From assembly GCA_030603365.1 (NCBI GenBank), contig JAUVXV010000012.1, positions 1-64,000 of the forward strand: a stretch of 64,000 nt of DNA, given 5' to 3'. The notes under the pieces were generated by a model. The model worked only from the letters and a program-made list of their open reading frames with translations. It ran no database searches and was not told where the DNA came from. Below, piece after piece: positions 35,824 to 44,981 of this stretch; the stretch's first letter is position 1; the number at the start of each line of letters is the position of its first letter. A program made the translations under genes and the position numbers. This DNA is from Candidatus Heimdallarchaeota archaeon. Lineage in GTDB: Archaea > Asgardarchaeota > Heimdallarchaeia > Heimdallarchaeales > Heimdallarchaeaceae.

Positions 35824-36315
35824 TTGAAAACAGTAATCATAGGTTTGGGTAATCCCATAGTTGGGGATGATGCGATAGGTATCAAAGTAATGGAATACAT
35901 TAGGGATACCTTTACTCTTCCTATGAACACTGAGATTCTAGCCGATATTTCAATTGCAGGTTTAGGATTAGTTGAACTATTTAGAGGATATAACAAAGTG
36001 ATTCTAATTGATTCAATTCAGACCGGAAAACATCCCATAGGAACAGTGATTCTTCTCAGACATGAGGAATTTTCCTTAGCCTTACATACATATGATCATC
36101 ACAATATGGACATTTTTACCTCTTTAGAATTCAGTAATCAAATATTTGATGATATTCCTAAAGATATCGAGATTATCGGTATAGAGATAATCAATCCAAT
36201 GGAATTTAGTGATAAGTTATCTTTAGAATTACAAAATAAATTTGAAGAAATTGTTAATCAAGTTTACAAATTAATTCTTGAACAATTGAGAGAGGAGATT
36301 AAAGCAAATGCTTAG
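35824..36315 (+). CDS. Hydrogenase maturation protease for the MvhA-type enzyme
   Basis: A 163-residue HyaD/HycI family protease: IIGLGNPIVGDDAIG near the N-terminus, VILIDSIQTGKHPIG, and a downstream DHHNMD histidine. It trims the large subunit after Ni insertion. The start is TTG, four bases after the preceding stop. Within this operon its likely substrate is MvhA at 25730. Confidence 0.88.
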   Translation: MKTVIIGLGNPIVGDDAIGIKVMEYIRDTFTLPMNTEILADISIAGLGLVELFRGYNKVILIDSIQTGKHPIGTVILLRHEEFSLALHTYDHHNMDIFTSLEFSNQIFDDIPKDIEIIGIEIINPMEFSDKLSLELQNKFEEIVNQVYKLILEQLREEIKANA

Positions 36316-36374
36316 TAAATTATCAAATTCAAAAAACATATTAAACATAAATAAAGAAATTGGAGAAAACTAAA

Positions 36375-36791
36375 ATGGATGAATATGAACCTAATATAAT
36401 TGGATTTCTCTGTAATTGGTGTTCGTATGCAGGAGCAGATCTTGCAGGAACTAGTAGAATAAGCTATCCCACAAATATTAAGATAATTCGAGTGATGTGT
36501 TCTGGAAGGGTAGATCCTGCTTTCGTACTCGAAGCCCTCAAGAAAGGTGCAGATGGTGTACTAGTTTCAGGTTGCCATTTTGGAGAATGCCATTACAAAT
36601 CAGGAAATTATAAAGCTAATCGTCGAATTAAACTTACTAAGAAATTCCTTGAAGAAATGGGAATCAATCCAAATAGAGTCCGATTTGAGTTTATATCTGC
36701 TTCAGAAGGAAATAGATTTGCAGAAGTTGTAACGGAGTTTGTAGACGAATTAAAAGAACTTGGCCCCCTTTCTTTACAATTGATACAATAA
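36375..36791 (+). CDS. Second MvhD-type [2Fe-2S] subunit
   Basis: A 138-residue paralogue of MvhD at 27197, keeping all cysteines (FLCNWCSYAG, VMCSGRV, GCHFGECHY). The frame reaches a TTG at 36360, but the ATG at 36375 is chosen because TTGGAGAA precedes it at normal distance. Having two MvhDs and two HdrAs suggests two alternative complexes, one fed by H2 and one by another donor. Confidence 0.88.
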   Translation: MDEYEPNIIGFLCNWCSYAGADLAGTSRISYPTNIKIIRVMCSGRVDPAFVLEALKKGADGVLVSGCHFGECHYKSGNYKANRRIKLTKKFLEEMGINPNRVRFEFISASEGNRFAEVVTEFVDELKELGPLSLQLIQ

Positions 36792-36836
36792 CAATGAGGA
36801 AATGTTTTTTTACTAGTCATACTCTCTTCAAGTGAT

Positions 36837-37820
36837 ATGCCGAACATTTTAGTAACAGGGGCTTCTGGATGTACAGGTAGAGGAGTTTTGCTTTATCTTG
36901 CTGCTAAGGGGTACAAAGAAATTTTTGGCATGGTTAGAAAAGAATCTTTAGAAAAAGTACCAAACGTAAAATATGTTTTAGCTGATTTATCAGATAAACA
37001 GTCTCTTGATAAAATATTCAAAGAAAATAACATTGATACAATCTGGCATTTAGCAGCAGCCGTACATCGAAATGTAAAGAAGAAAGATTTCTTCAAGATT
37101 AATTATGAAGGAACAAAAAACATTATGCAATCAGCTATTGAAAACGAGATCAAGCATTTTGTTTTTGCCAGTACAACTGCTGTCTATGGTAAGATAGTTG
37201 ATTCACCAGCTACTGAAAAACATAGAATTAAACCTAATGGATTATATGCAAAATCTAAACTTGAAGCAGAACTAATGATAAAACAAACATGTAATAAAAA
37301 TGGTATAAAAGGAGGAAATCTCAGAATACCTTTAATCACAGGAAAATATGATAGACATTTTTATCCAATAGTGAGTAAATTAGTTAGAATTAATATCATG
37401 CCTATTATTGGGAATCCTAGGCATAAAGTTTCAGTCGTACATCCGTACGATATTGCAAAAGCAATGGAAGTAATAACTAAAAATCATTCAGAAGAATATG
37501 AAGATTATAACATTATATCATGTAATGAATCATTCAAGGAACTATTACTTGAAATGGAGAAACATCTTATTGGAAAAAGGAGGTTTAAGTACTTTATTCC
37601 ATATCCAATAGTCTATGCAGCTGTGTGGATGTTTGAGAAGATCCATTGGCTTTTCCATCCAAGGAAGCAAGCATTGATTAACAGAGAGTATGCAAGGATG
37701 ATGGGAAAAGAATGGATATTTGATTGTGAAAAACTTAACCAAATAGGGTACACCCCTAGCATGAATTTAGAAGACATAGTTAAAGACGCAGTTTTCGAAG
37801 AGCCAATTCCAGTACCTTAG
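36837..37820 (+). CDS. NAD(P)-dependent epimerase/dehydratase-like SDR
   Basis: A 327-residue extended short-chain dehydrogenase. The Rossmann motif TGASGCTGRG lies at the N-terminus, the Asp of the ADP-binding loop in LADLSD, the catalytic Ser/Thr in FASTTAVYG, and YAKSK gives the catalytic Tyr and Lys. The C-terminal region has an aromatic segment (FIPYPIVYAAVWMFEKIHWLF) that could touch membrane or a lipid substrate, as in 3-beta-hydroxysteroid dehydrogenase-like members. The substrate is unknown. It follows the hydrogenase operon by 45 bp and is probably a separate function. Confidence 0.8.
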   Translation: MPNILVTGASGCTGRGVLLYLAAKGYKEIFGMVRKESLEKVPNVKYVLADLSDKQSLDKIFKENNIDTIWHLAAAVHRNVKKKDFFKINYEGTKNIMQSAIENEIKHFVFASTTAVYGKIVDSPATEKHRIKPNGLYAKSKLEAELMIKQTCNKNGIKGGNLRIPLITGKYDRHFYPIVSKLVRINIMPIIGNPRHKVSVVHPYDIAKAMEVITKNHSEEYEDYNIISCNESFKELLLEMEKHLIGKRRFKYFIPYPIVYAAVWMFEKIHWLFHPRKQALINREYARMMGKEWIFDCEKLNQIGYTPSMNLEDIVKDAVFEEPIPVP

Positions 37821-37876
37821 ATTGTTTCACTCGATTACTCACAAAACTTTTGAAGTAGTCCTTTAAACTTCTTGAT

Positions 37877-38761
37877 ATGAGTACTGAAATCATTACTATA
37901 ACAGATGATTGTATAGGATGTGGCAGCTGTTCGGATGTTTGTCCTCGATATATCTTTGATATTGTTGACAAGAAAGCTGTAACTAATCAGAATCTTTTCC
38001 GCTGTCATGACTGTGGTCATTGTGTTGCAGTATGTCCTGAAAATGCTATAATCCAACACAGAATGATAGAGAAATCTCTAGAAGAAGATTTCCCTATGAA
38101 AGGAAAAACATTATCCTACGAACAGGTTCTGGAAATTATTCGTCAAAGAAGATCCATACGCTATTTTTCAAAGAAAAAAGTCACAAAGGAACAGATTGAA
38201 CAGTTGATAGCATTAGGAAGATATGCTCCAACCGGTCACAATGATAGAAAAGTCTGTTATACTATAATAAATGATAGAGAAAAACTCGAATATCTTTTAG
38301 ATACAATGATAGAATTATTCAAGAAACTCAAGAAACAGCTGAATAGTACTTTATGGAATTTTCTTGCAGTATTAGCAGGTAAGAAGAAATTCTTTGATAA
38401 AGCTAAGAAAAGCCTGTATCGATTAGAGAGTCACATTGAGCATTGGGAAAAAGGTATAGACAAAGTACTGCATTATTCATCCACTCTAATTCTTATTCAT
38501 ACTGATAACGAAACTTCTGCACCAATTGAGGATTGCAATATAGCAGCTCAGAATATAGCTTTAGGAGCAACAACACTAGGATTAGCAGCGACCTTCATAG
38601 GATATGTTCAAAAGAGCTGGGAAAATTCTAAAGAAATAAGAGAGATCATTAATTTACCAGAGAATCATACACTCTTTGCATGTTTAGCTGTTGGATTTCC
38701 AAGAAATAATTACAAAAGATTAGTTCCAAGACCAGAACCTTCTGTAACCTACTCAAGCTAA
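37877..38761 (+). CDS. Nitroreductase-family protein with N-terminal ferredoxin
   Basis: A 294-residue fusion: two [4Fe-4S] motifs (CIGCGSCSDVCP and CHDCGHCVAVCP) in the first about 60 residues, then a nitroreductase/FMN domain starting at IRQRRSIRYFS and ending in a GATTLGLAATFIGYV helix. Such proteins are predicted ferredoxin-dependent flavin reductases. It lies 56 bp after the epimerase gene. The substrate is unknown. Confidence 0.85.
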   Translation: MSTEIITITDDCIGCGSCSDVCPRYIFDIVDKKAVTNQNLFRCHDCGHCVAVCPENAIIQHRMIEKSLEEDFPMKGKTLSYEQVLEIIRQRRSIRYFSKKKVTKEQIEQLIALGRYAPTGHNDRKVCYTIINDREKLEYLLDTMIELFKKLKKQLNSTLWNFLAVLAGKKKFFDKAKKSLYRLESHIEHWEKGIDKVLHYSSTLILIHTDNETSAPIEDCNIAAQNIALGATTLGLAATFIGYVQKSWENSKEIREIINLPENHTLFACLAVGFPRNNYKRLVPRPEPSVTYSS

Positions 38762-38780
38762 TCAAACCCTTATTCTAGAA

Positions 38781-38830
38781 AAGAATTTTATATGATATTC
38801 GCTTTGCTTATATGTTGGACCTCGGTGAAC
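38781..38830 (+). promoter_or_regulatory. TPR-gene promoter and leader, copy 1
   Basis: AAGAATTTTATATGATATTC, then CTTATATGTTGGACCTCGGTGA. The same leader, TTTATATGTTAGACTTCGGTGA, precedes the fifth TPR gene at 49671. CGGTGA is the likely ribosome site. Shorter versions of the AGAGTTTTATT box precede the other TPR genes. Confidence 0.5.
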
Positions 38831-38834
38831 AGAA

Positions 38835-39851
38835 GTGTCTCATGAACAATCCAAGATAATTTTAGAATTGGAAGATTTGAAGATTAGAGGTAAATATGAC
38901 GAAATTTTAGATCAAGTCGATTTAGTACTTCAAAGGAAGGAAATAGCTGCAATCGAGAAGATCCGAGTTAAAATAATCAAGTGTGAGGTTATATCATTTT
39001 TAGGTCAAATAGAATTTGATTCAGAGAAACTAGATGAAAGTTATAGCTTATCAACAAATCTAATTACAGAAACTGAAAAACTTGGGGATATAGTTCTCAT
39101 CTTTGATGCTTATTACTGTAATACCAAGTGTCTGCTTGATAATGGAAAAAATGAGGAGTACTTAGAAGGTGTAAAAAAGCTTGAAGAGATTTTTGCTAAG
39201 CTAAAGGAAGAAAATGAGCTAATTGCAAATGAGAAAAGGGCTTCTCTTATGTTGGTATCTTCTTCTGTTGGTAAGGTAGAAGTAATTCTTGGTAAAAAGC
39301 AAACCTGGGATTTTAATGAAACAATTGCACTACTTGTAAAGGGGATAAAAGAGGCTAGAAAATCTGAAAATACAGAGATTCTATATAATTTATTATATTC
39401 ATTAGTAGATACTCATTTTCAAATCGGACAATATGATAAATCAATGGAAGTAGTGCATGAAGCAATGGAAATTGCTGAAGAAAATAATAATGAATATTTG
39501 ATAGCACACTCTTTGCGTGAAATCGGACTAATTTACTGGATGACAGGAAAATGGAATTCTTTTTTAAAGACTACTAAAAAAGCCTTAGAAATCAAAGAAA
39601 AGATTGGGAATCAAAGATTCTTAGCTCACTCAATTTATTTCTTAGGTTTTTTTTATGCGGAAACTGGTGATTGGAAAGAAGCTCTAAAGTGTTTTCAGAA
39701 AGCTTATGATATATGGTCTGAGAATGGTAAGAGAAGTGATGAAATACAAGGATTACATAACTTAGTTTTATGTTATAGACAGTTTGGAGAGCTGGATAAA
39801 GCGTTAGAGTACTTGAAGAATTTGTATGAAATTCAAAAGAAAAAAAAATGA
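38835..39851 (+). CDS. TPR protein, N-terminal half (frameshifted)
   Basis: 338 residues from a GTG start, rich in tetratricopeptide helices (IYWMTGKWNSFLKTTKKALEI is typical). It stops at a TGA right after nine As (39840-39848). The adjoining frame (39826-40770) continues the homology to the 657-residue paralogue at 49671 without a gap, so these two frames are one gene split by a length change in the A tract. Eight or eleven As would restore the frame. It is the first of five tandem paralogues. Confidence 0.75.
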   Translation: MSHEQSKIILELEDLKIRGKYDEILDQVDLVLQRKEIAAIEKIRVKIIKCEVISFLGQIEFDSEKLDESYSLSTNLITETEKLGDIVLIFDAYYCNTKCLLDNGKNEEYLEGVKKLEEIFAKLKEENELIANEKRASLMLVSSSVGKVEVILGKKQTWDFNETIALLVKGIKEARKSENTEILYNLLYSLVDTHFQIGQYDKSMEVVHEAMEIAEENNNEYLIAHSLREIGLIYWMTGKWNSFLKTTKKALEIKEKIGNQRFLAHSIYFLGFFYAETGDWKEALKCFQKAYDIWSENGKRSDEIQGLHNLVLCYRQFGELDKALEYLKNLYEIQKKKK

Positions 39852-40770
39852 TATTAAGTCCTATTTTACACTCAACAGTATGGCAGATATATATCTTGAA
39901 AAGGGGGAGCTGGATAAAGCATTAGAACTGTCCGAAGAATCGCTTAAGTTCAACATGCAAATAGGTGCTAAAAGAGATATTGCAATAAATTGTGATTTAA
40001 TTAGTACGGTTTATGAGAGAAAAGGATCATTTAAGAAAGCTTTGAACTATCGGGAAAAAACAATCAAGATATATACTGAATTAGGAAATAAAACTCATCT
40101 CACAGATAGTTTATACAGGAACTTAATACTTGCTTCAAATTACAATAAAATGGATCTGGCAAAAGAATACTATAATAGAATTGAAATGATTGTTGAGGAA
40201 ATTGATCATAAAAATTACAAACAATTAACTCTGCTTGCTGAAGGTGTTATTTTAAAGGGTAGCAAAGAAACTCGAGATAGAGATCGCGCTGAATTAATAT
40301 TTGATCATCTCCTTCAAGAAGATGTAAAATATATGCTTAGAATTGAAATTCTTCTTCAATTATCTGATTTATTATTGTTTGAGCTCAAAGCAACCTCTAA
40401 TGAGAGATATCTATCTAAACTTCAGAAGAACATTAGTAACTTAGTTGACATTGGCATGGAGAACAATATTCCACTAATTGTTGTAGAAAGCTTATGGTTT
40501 AAATCACAATTATCTCTATTGAACCTTGATTTTGATAAAACTAGAGAGCTGTTAACACAAGCTCTTAACATCGCTGAAGATAAAGGACTAAATCATTTAG
40601 CATTAAAGGTAACTAGATCTAAGGAAGAACTCATTCGACGGATAATAGAACTGGAAAATCTTGAGCTAGCTTCTCCATCACTTTCTGAAAAGATGGAACT
40701 AATTGATATTGATAAGGGTTTTAAGGAAATTAAGAGTTCAGAAATGTTTCAGTTCAAACAAAATATTTAG
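39826..40770 (+). CDS. TPR protein, C-terminal half (frameshifted)
   Basis: Continuation of the gene starting at 38835, in the next frame. Homology to the paralogue resumes at SYFTLNSMADIY, immediately after the A tract; the ATG at 39826 lies inside the upstream frame and need not be a real start. It carries the rest of the TPRs and the family's conserved C-terminal domain (RDRAELIFDHLLQED ... ESLWFKSQLSLLNLDFDK ... FKEIKSSEMFQFKQNI). The good conservation suggests a recent mutation, a sequencing error or a tolerated slip, not an old pseudogene. Confidence 0.7.
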   Translation: MKFKRKKNDIKSYFTLNSMADIYLEKGELDKALELSEESLKFNMQIGAKRDIAINCDLISTVYERKGSFKKALNYREKTIKIYTELGNKTHLTDSLYRNLILASNYNKMDLAKEYYNRIEMIVEEIDHKNYKQLTLLAEGVILKGSKETRDRDRAELIFDHLLQEDVKYMLRIEILLQLSDLLLFELKATSNERYLSKLQKNISNLVDIGMENNIPLIVVESLWFKSQLSLLNLDFDKTRELLTQALNIAEDKGLNHLALKVTRSKEELIRRIIELENLELASPSLSEKMELIDIDKGFKEIKSSEMFQFKQNI

Positions 40771-40851
40771 CATCATAGAAATAAAGATATTTTGGGAACA
40801 CTTTTAGTTCTTGAACACTATAGTATATTGTATTCACAAAGGTGACTAGTG

Positions 40852-42816
40852 ATGGAAAAGAGCTTCACTTACAGACTAAATGATCTATATGAAGAACTAG
40901 TTGAAGGAAAATATCATGAGCTAATTGAAAAAACAGATGAGATTATACAAAATGAAGAAGCTCCTGTTGAAGAAAGAATTGAAGCAATGCTAGCTAGAAG
41001 CTGGAGTCTCTACTATCTTTCCATTTTTGAATTCAGAGAGGAGTATAATGAACAAGCATTGGAAACAATATCAGAAGCCTTTCAGAAGAGTTCAGAAGTT
41101 GGAAACACTTTACTTATGTTTGAAACAATTTATATGAAAATATGGTCCTTCTCTAAAAATTATAAACATGAAGAAGTATTAGAAAACATCGAAATAGCTG
41201 AAGAGATTTATGGGAAATTAAAAGCAGAATATCCTGATCTATTGAAAGAAAAGAAAGTGTTTCTACTCAGCCTATATGATTTAGGATTAATTCATAAAGA
41301 AGATGTTATTGAAAATTATAAATGGGATTTTCAGGAATCAATTGATTGTCTGGAAGAAGCTTTACAGTTAAATGCTGATTCAAGGGGAAAAGGAACTGTA
41401 TTGAGTAAAATATTAATTTTGATTTTATATCGTCAAATTAGCTTGTCACATGATAGAATAAGTGAGTATAATAAGGCAGTAGAATACAGAAAGAAAGCAC
41501 TAACAATCGCAGAAGAAAACAAGAATGAATATTGGATGAGCTTTATTCTTCAGTTAATAGGAAGGGCATACTGGAGGAAGGGAGAATATAATCTTTACTT
41601 AGAATATACATACAAAGCTCGAGAAATTTCAGAGAAACAAGGTAATATAAGAGGTATAGGATCATCTCACCATAATATTGGGATCTATTATGGAGAGATA
41701 GGTGAGTGGAAAAAATGTCTTGAACATTCACAAAAAGCTTATGATATACTGTCAGAGGATGGTAAAAGAGAAGGAAGTTATATTATTGCACAATTAACTA
41801 ACAACATTGCTGCTTGTAATGTTTGTATGGGAGACTTTGATAAAGCTCTGACACACTTTGATAAGGGTATTGAAATTAGTAAAAAAATAGGAAATGAAGA
41901 ACTAGTTTTGAATAATCTTGGAAACAAAGCGATTGTTCACAAAGAGATAGGAGAATTAGATGTTGCTTTGAAAATTCAAGAAGAAAGGTTAGAATATTAC
42001 GAAAGAAGAGGTTTCAAAAGTTTAGTATGTAATGCTCTATGGAACATAGCCTTAATTTATCAAGCTAAAGGATTATTCAATAAAGCACACGAACATTTTA
42101 AAGAAACATTGCAAATTTATGATGATTTAGGTAATAGAAGTCAAGGTGTTTCTATATTGTATAGTCTTGTTCTTCTAGGAGTGGAGTTTGACAAAATAGA
42201 ATTAGCAAAAGAATATTATCAAGAGCTAGAAAAAAGATCAGAGGATGTTGAGTACAAAATTACAAAAAATCAAATTCTTCAAGCAGAAGCTGCAATTTTG
42301 GCAAGAAGTTCAGTTGCTAGAGATAGAATTAGAGCAGAAGTAATCTATGAACAATTGCTAAATGAACAACTTGAATATCAGACTCATTTAGGGATAATTT
42401 TCCATCTTTGTGAACTTCTTTTATCAGAATTGAAAGCTAGTTCTGATGAAAGAATTCTAGCCAAACTTCAGAAATATGTAGACAAAATGATAGAATTGTC
42501 AACTAAGAATTATTTTACTCTGCTGATTGTTGAAAGTCTTTGGTTTAAAGCTCAACTTTCCTTGCTAAACCTAGATTTTGAAAAAGCTAAGGAGTTACTC
42601 ACTCAAGCTTTGAACATAGCTGAGGAGAAGGGGTTGAATCGTCTTACTTTGAAAATTATGAAAGCAAAAGAGCAATTAGTCCAACAATTAATGGAATTAG
42701 AAGACATGGAAAAAGAATCGCCAACTATTTCTAAAAGGATGGATACTATCAAAATCGAGAATGGTTTCAAAGAAATAACTAGTTCACAAATGTATCAGTT
42801 CAAACAAAATATCTGA
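40852..42816 (+). CDS. TPR protein, family member 2
   Basis: About 654 residues, soluble. Roughly residues 60-440 are TPR-type helix pairs (for example GEWKKCLEHSQKAYDIL, GDFDKALTHFDKGIEIS). Residues about 455-650 are a domain shared by all five paralogues, containing RDRIRAEVIYEQLL, ESLWFKAQLSLLNLDFEKAKELL and the end FKEITSSQMYQFKQNI. The ATG at 40852 follows AGGTGACTAGTG; a GTG one codon earlier is possible. Presumably a protein-interaction scaffold; no catalytic motif is seen. Confidence 0.85.
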   Translation: MEKSFTYRLNDLYEELVEGKYHELIEKTDEIIQNEEAPVEERIEAMLARSWSLYYLSIFEFREEYNEQALETISEAFQKSSEVGNTLLMFETIYMKIWSFSKNYKHEEVLENIEIAEEIYGKLKAEYPDLLKEKKVFLLSLYDLGLIHKEDVIENYKWDFQESIDCLEEALQLNADSRGKGTVLSKILILILYRQISLSHDRISEYNKAVEYRKKALTIAEENKNEYWMSFILQLIGRAYWRKGEYNLYLEYTYKAREISEKQGNIRGIGSSHHNIGIYYGEIGEWKKCLEHSQKAYDILSEDGKREGSYIIAQLTNNIAACNVCMGDFDKALTHFDKGIEISKKIGNEELVLNNLGNKAIVHKEIGELDVALKIQEERLEYYERRGFKSLVCNALWNIALIYQAKGLFNKAHEHFKETLQIYDDLGNRSQGVSILYSLVLLGVEFDKIELAKEYYQELEKRSEDVEYKITKNQILQAEAAILARSSVARDRIRAEVIYEQLLNEQLEYQTHLGIIFHLCELLLSELKASSDERILAKLQKYVDKMIELSTKNYFTLLIVESLWFKAQLSLLNLDFEKAKELLTQALNIAEEKGLNRLTLKIMKAKEQLVQQLMELEDMEKESPTISKRMDTIKIENGFKEITSSQMYQFKQNI

Positions 42817-42903
42817 CATTAATACTATAATCAGGTAATTTTTAGGGGAAGAGTTTTATTTATTTGAAGAGTTAACGTTTATGTTTCATAAAGGGGAAAA
42901 ACA

Positions 42904-44907
42904 GTGGCCGAATCAATCTCTAAGGAATTAAAGGAAATAGAACACTTAACAATAATAGGAAAATACTATGAAGCTATAAAGAACACTGAGAATATTCTAG
43001 AGTTAAAAGAGCTTAGTGAAAAAGAAAGAGTTCGAGCATTGATTTTACAGAGTAAGAGTTTCTCTATGCTAGGGAAATTTGAATTTAGGGAGGAATATCT
43101 TCAGAGAAGCTTAGAATTATCATTGTTAGCTTTTAACAAAAGCAAGAAATTAAATGATCTAGTTTTTACAGCTGAAGCTCTTACTTGGAATGTATGGGTT
43201 TCCAGTTTTGGTCTGGAATCTATGGGGGTCCAAAAATTTGAACCTAATGATTTTTTAGAAAAAGAAAAGCAATTAAATGATATATACGAGGAAATGAAGA
43301 TAAAAGAGATCTCTGTTCCTAAAAAAACAGAAGCTCTGATTCTTTTAGTTTTGTCATTAGAATCTTATGGTAAAGCAGAAATTATTGAACAATACTCTTG
43401 GGACAGAAAAGAAGATCTAGAGTTATTAGAAAAAGGTTTGAAACTAATAAATGAAGTAGATAATAAAGAAAATAGAATGTTCTTGTACTGGTTCAAGGCT
43501 CAAATATTCAATGATATTGGTGACTACGATAATGCAAGAAATTCCTATGAATTTGGATTAAGTATTGCTGAGGAGTTAAGTAATGAATATTTTATCAGTT
43601 TTTTTCTTTATCAGATTGGAATGATTTATTGGCAGATGGGAGAACTTAACCTATTGTATGATTTCATGATTAAATCCCTGGAATTTAGAGATAAATTAGG
43701 GAATATTCGAGGAACTGGTCAGATATATTTTCGTCTAGGTGTTTTCTATGGAGAAACTGGAGAATGGAAAAGAGCTCTTGAGCATTTCCAAAAAGGATAT
43801 GATATTTTATCAGAAAAAGGTAAAATAGAGAGCTATAACTCCTTGCTGATGAATATCGGTGTATGTTTCTCTCTAATGGGAGACGTTGAGAAAGCTTTGA
43901 AATATTCTCAAATAGCTTACGAAACGAATAGAAAACTAGGTAAGACACGTTTTGCATATCAAAATCTCACAAATATAGGTTTGATACATGCTAGTAAAGG
44001 AGATTTGGATAAAGCTTTGGAGCTATATGAAGAGATTCTAGCCTATTATGAAAAAACAGGATATAAAATAGGAATATTTGGAACATTTAATAATATGGGA
44101 AGGTTGTATTTTCGTAAAGGAATGTTCTATAAAGCTATTGAATTTTGTGAAAAAGCTCTTGTTTTTTTTCAAGATATAGGAAACAAAACTGCTATAATTT
44201 CAACTCTGAATTATTTAGCTATAATATCATCAGAGCATAATAGAAGAGATTTAGCAGAAGTTTATCAAGAGAAACTAGTGGAAATTGCTGAAGATGTTGA
44301 GTACAAGAATATTAAACGATTATCTCTTGTATCAGAAGCTGTAATACTCAAAAATAGTACAAAATCAAGAGAGAGGATTAGAGCTGAAGTACTATTAGAT
44401 CAACTATTACAGGAAGATTTACATCTTGATTTACAAACAGAAGTTCTCTTTCATCTCTGTGATTTATTACTAAAAGAATTAAAAGCAACGTCTGATGAGA
44501 AGATTTTGGTTAAGCTTCAGAAATATGTCAGTAGATTAATAGAAATTGGAACCGCTGTAAACTTTCCCTACTTGACTTGTGAGATTTTGTGGTTTAAATC
44601 CCAATTATCTTTAATAGATGCAGATTTAGATACTGTAAAAGAATTATTAAACCAAGCTCAAGAAATTGCAGAGGAGAAAGGATTTAATCTGTTAGCACTT
44701 AAGATAATCAAAGCAAAAGAACAACTAATTAAGCAAACAATTGAACTAGAAGATCTGGGGATGGAAACATCATCAATCTCACAGAAAATGAATGTTATAA
44801 AGGTTGAAAACGGTTTCAAGAGGATTAAGAATGATGAGAGGTTTGCACTAAATATAGAAAAATTGGTAAGAGCAGATCAAGCGCATCAGTTGAAACATCA
44901 TGTTTAG
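42904..44907 (+). CDS. TPR protein, family member 3
   Basis: 667 residues from a GTG start preceded by AAAGGGGAAAA. It has TPR helices through most of its length (GEWKRALEHFQKGYDIL, GDLDKALELYEEILAYYEKTG) and the shared C-terminal domain (RERIRAEVLLDQLL, EILWFKSQLSLIDADL, then VENGFKRIK). The extreme C-terminus is longer than in members 1 and 2. An AGAGTTTTATT box lies about 50 bp upstream. Role unknown, probably protein-protein interaction. Confidence 0.85.
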   Translation: MAESISKELKEIEHLTIIGKYYEAIKNTENILELKELSEKERVRALILQSKSFSMLGKFEFREEYLQRSLELSLLAFNKSKKLNDLVFTAEALTWNVWVSSFGLESMGVQKFEPNDFLEKEKQLNDIYEEMKIKEISVPKKTEALILLVLSLESYGKAEIIEQYSWDRKEDLELLEKGLKLINEVDNKENRMFLYWFKAQIFNDIGDYDNARNSYEFGLSIAEELSNEYFISFFLYQIGMIYWQMGELNLLYDFMIKSLEFRDKLGNIRGTGQIYFRLGVFYGETGEWKRALEHFQKGYDILSEKGKIESYNSLLMNIGVCFSLMGDVEKALKYSQIAYETNRKLGKTRFAYQNLTNIGLIHASKGDLDKALELYEEILAYYEKTGYKIGIFGTFNNMGRLYFRKGMFYKAIEFCEKALVFFQDIGNKTAIISTLNYLAIISSEHNRRDLAEVYQEKLVEIAEDVEYKNIKRLSLVSEAVILKNSTKSRERIRAEVLLDQLLQEDLHLDLQTEVLFHLCDLLLKELKATSDEKILVKLQKYVSRLIEIGTAVNFPYLTCEILWFKSQLSLIDADLDTVKELLNQAQEIAEEKGFNLLALKIIKAKEQLIKQTIELEDLGMETSSISQKMNVIKVENGFKRIKNDERFALNIEKLVRADQAHQLKHHV

Positions 44908-44981
44908 AGAAATTTTAATTAAATACCACTAATACAGAAAAGAGTTTTATTCTAGTTTCACCTATAATATATATTCCATAG

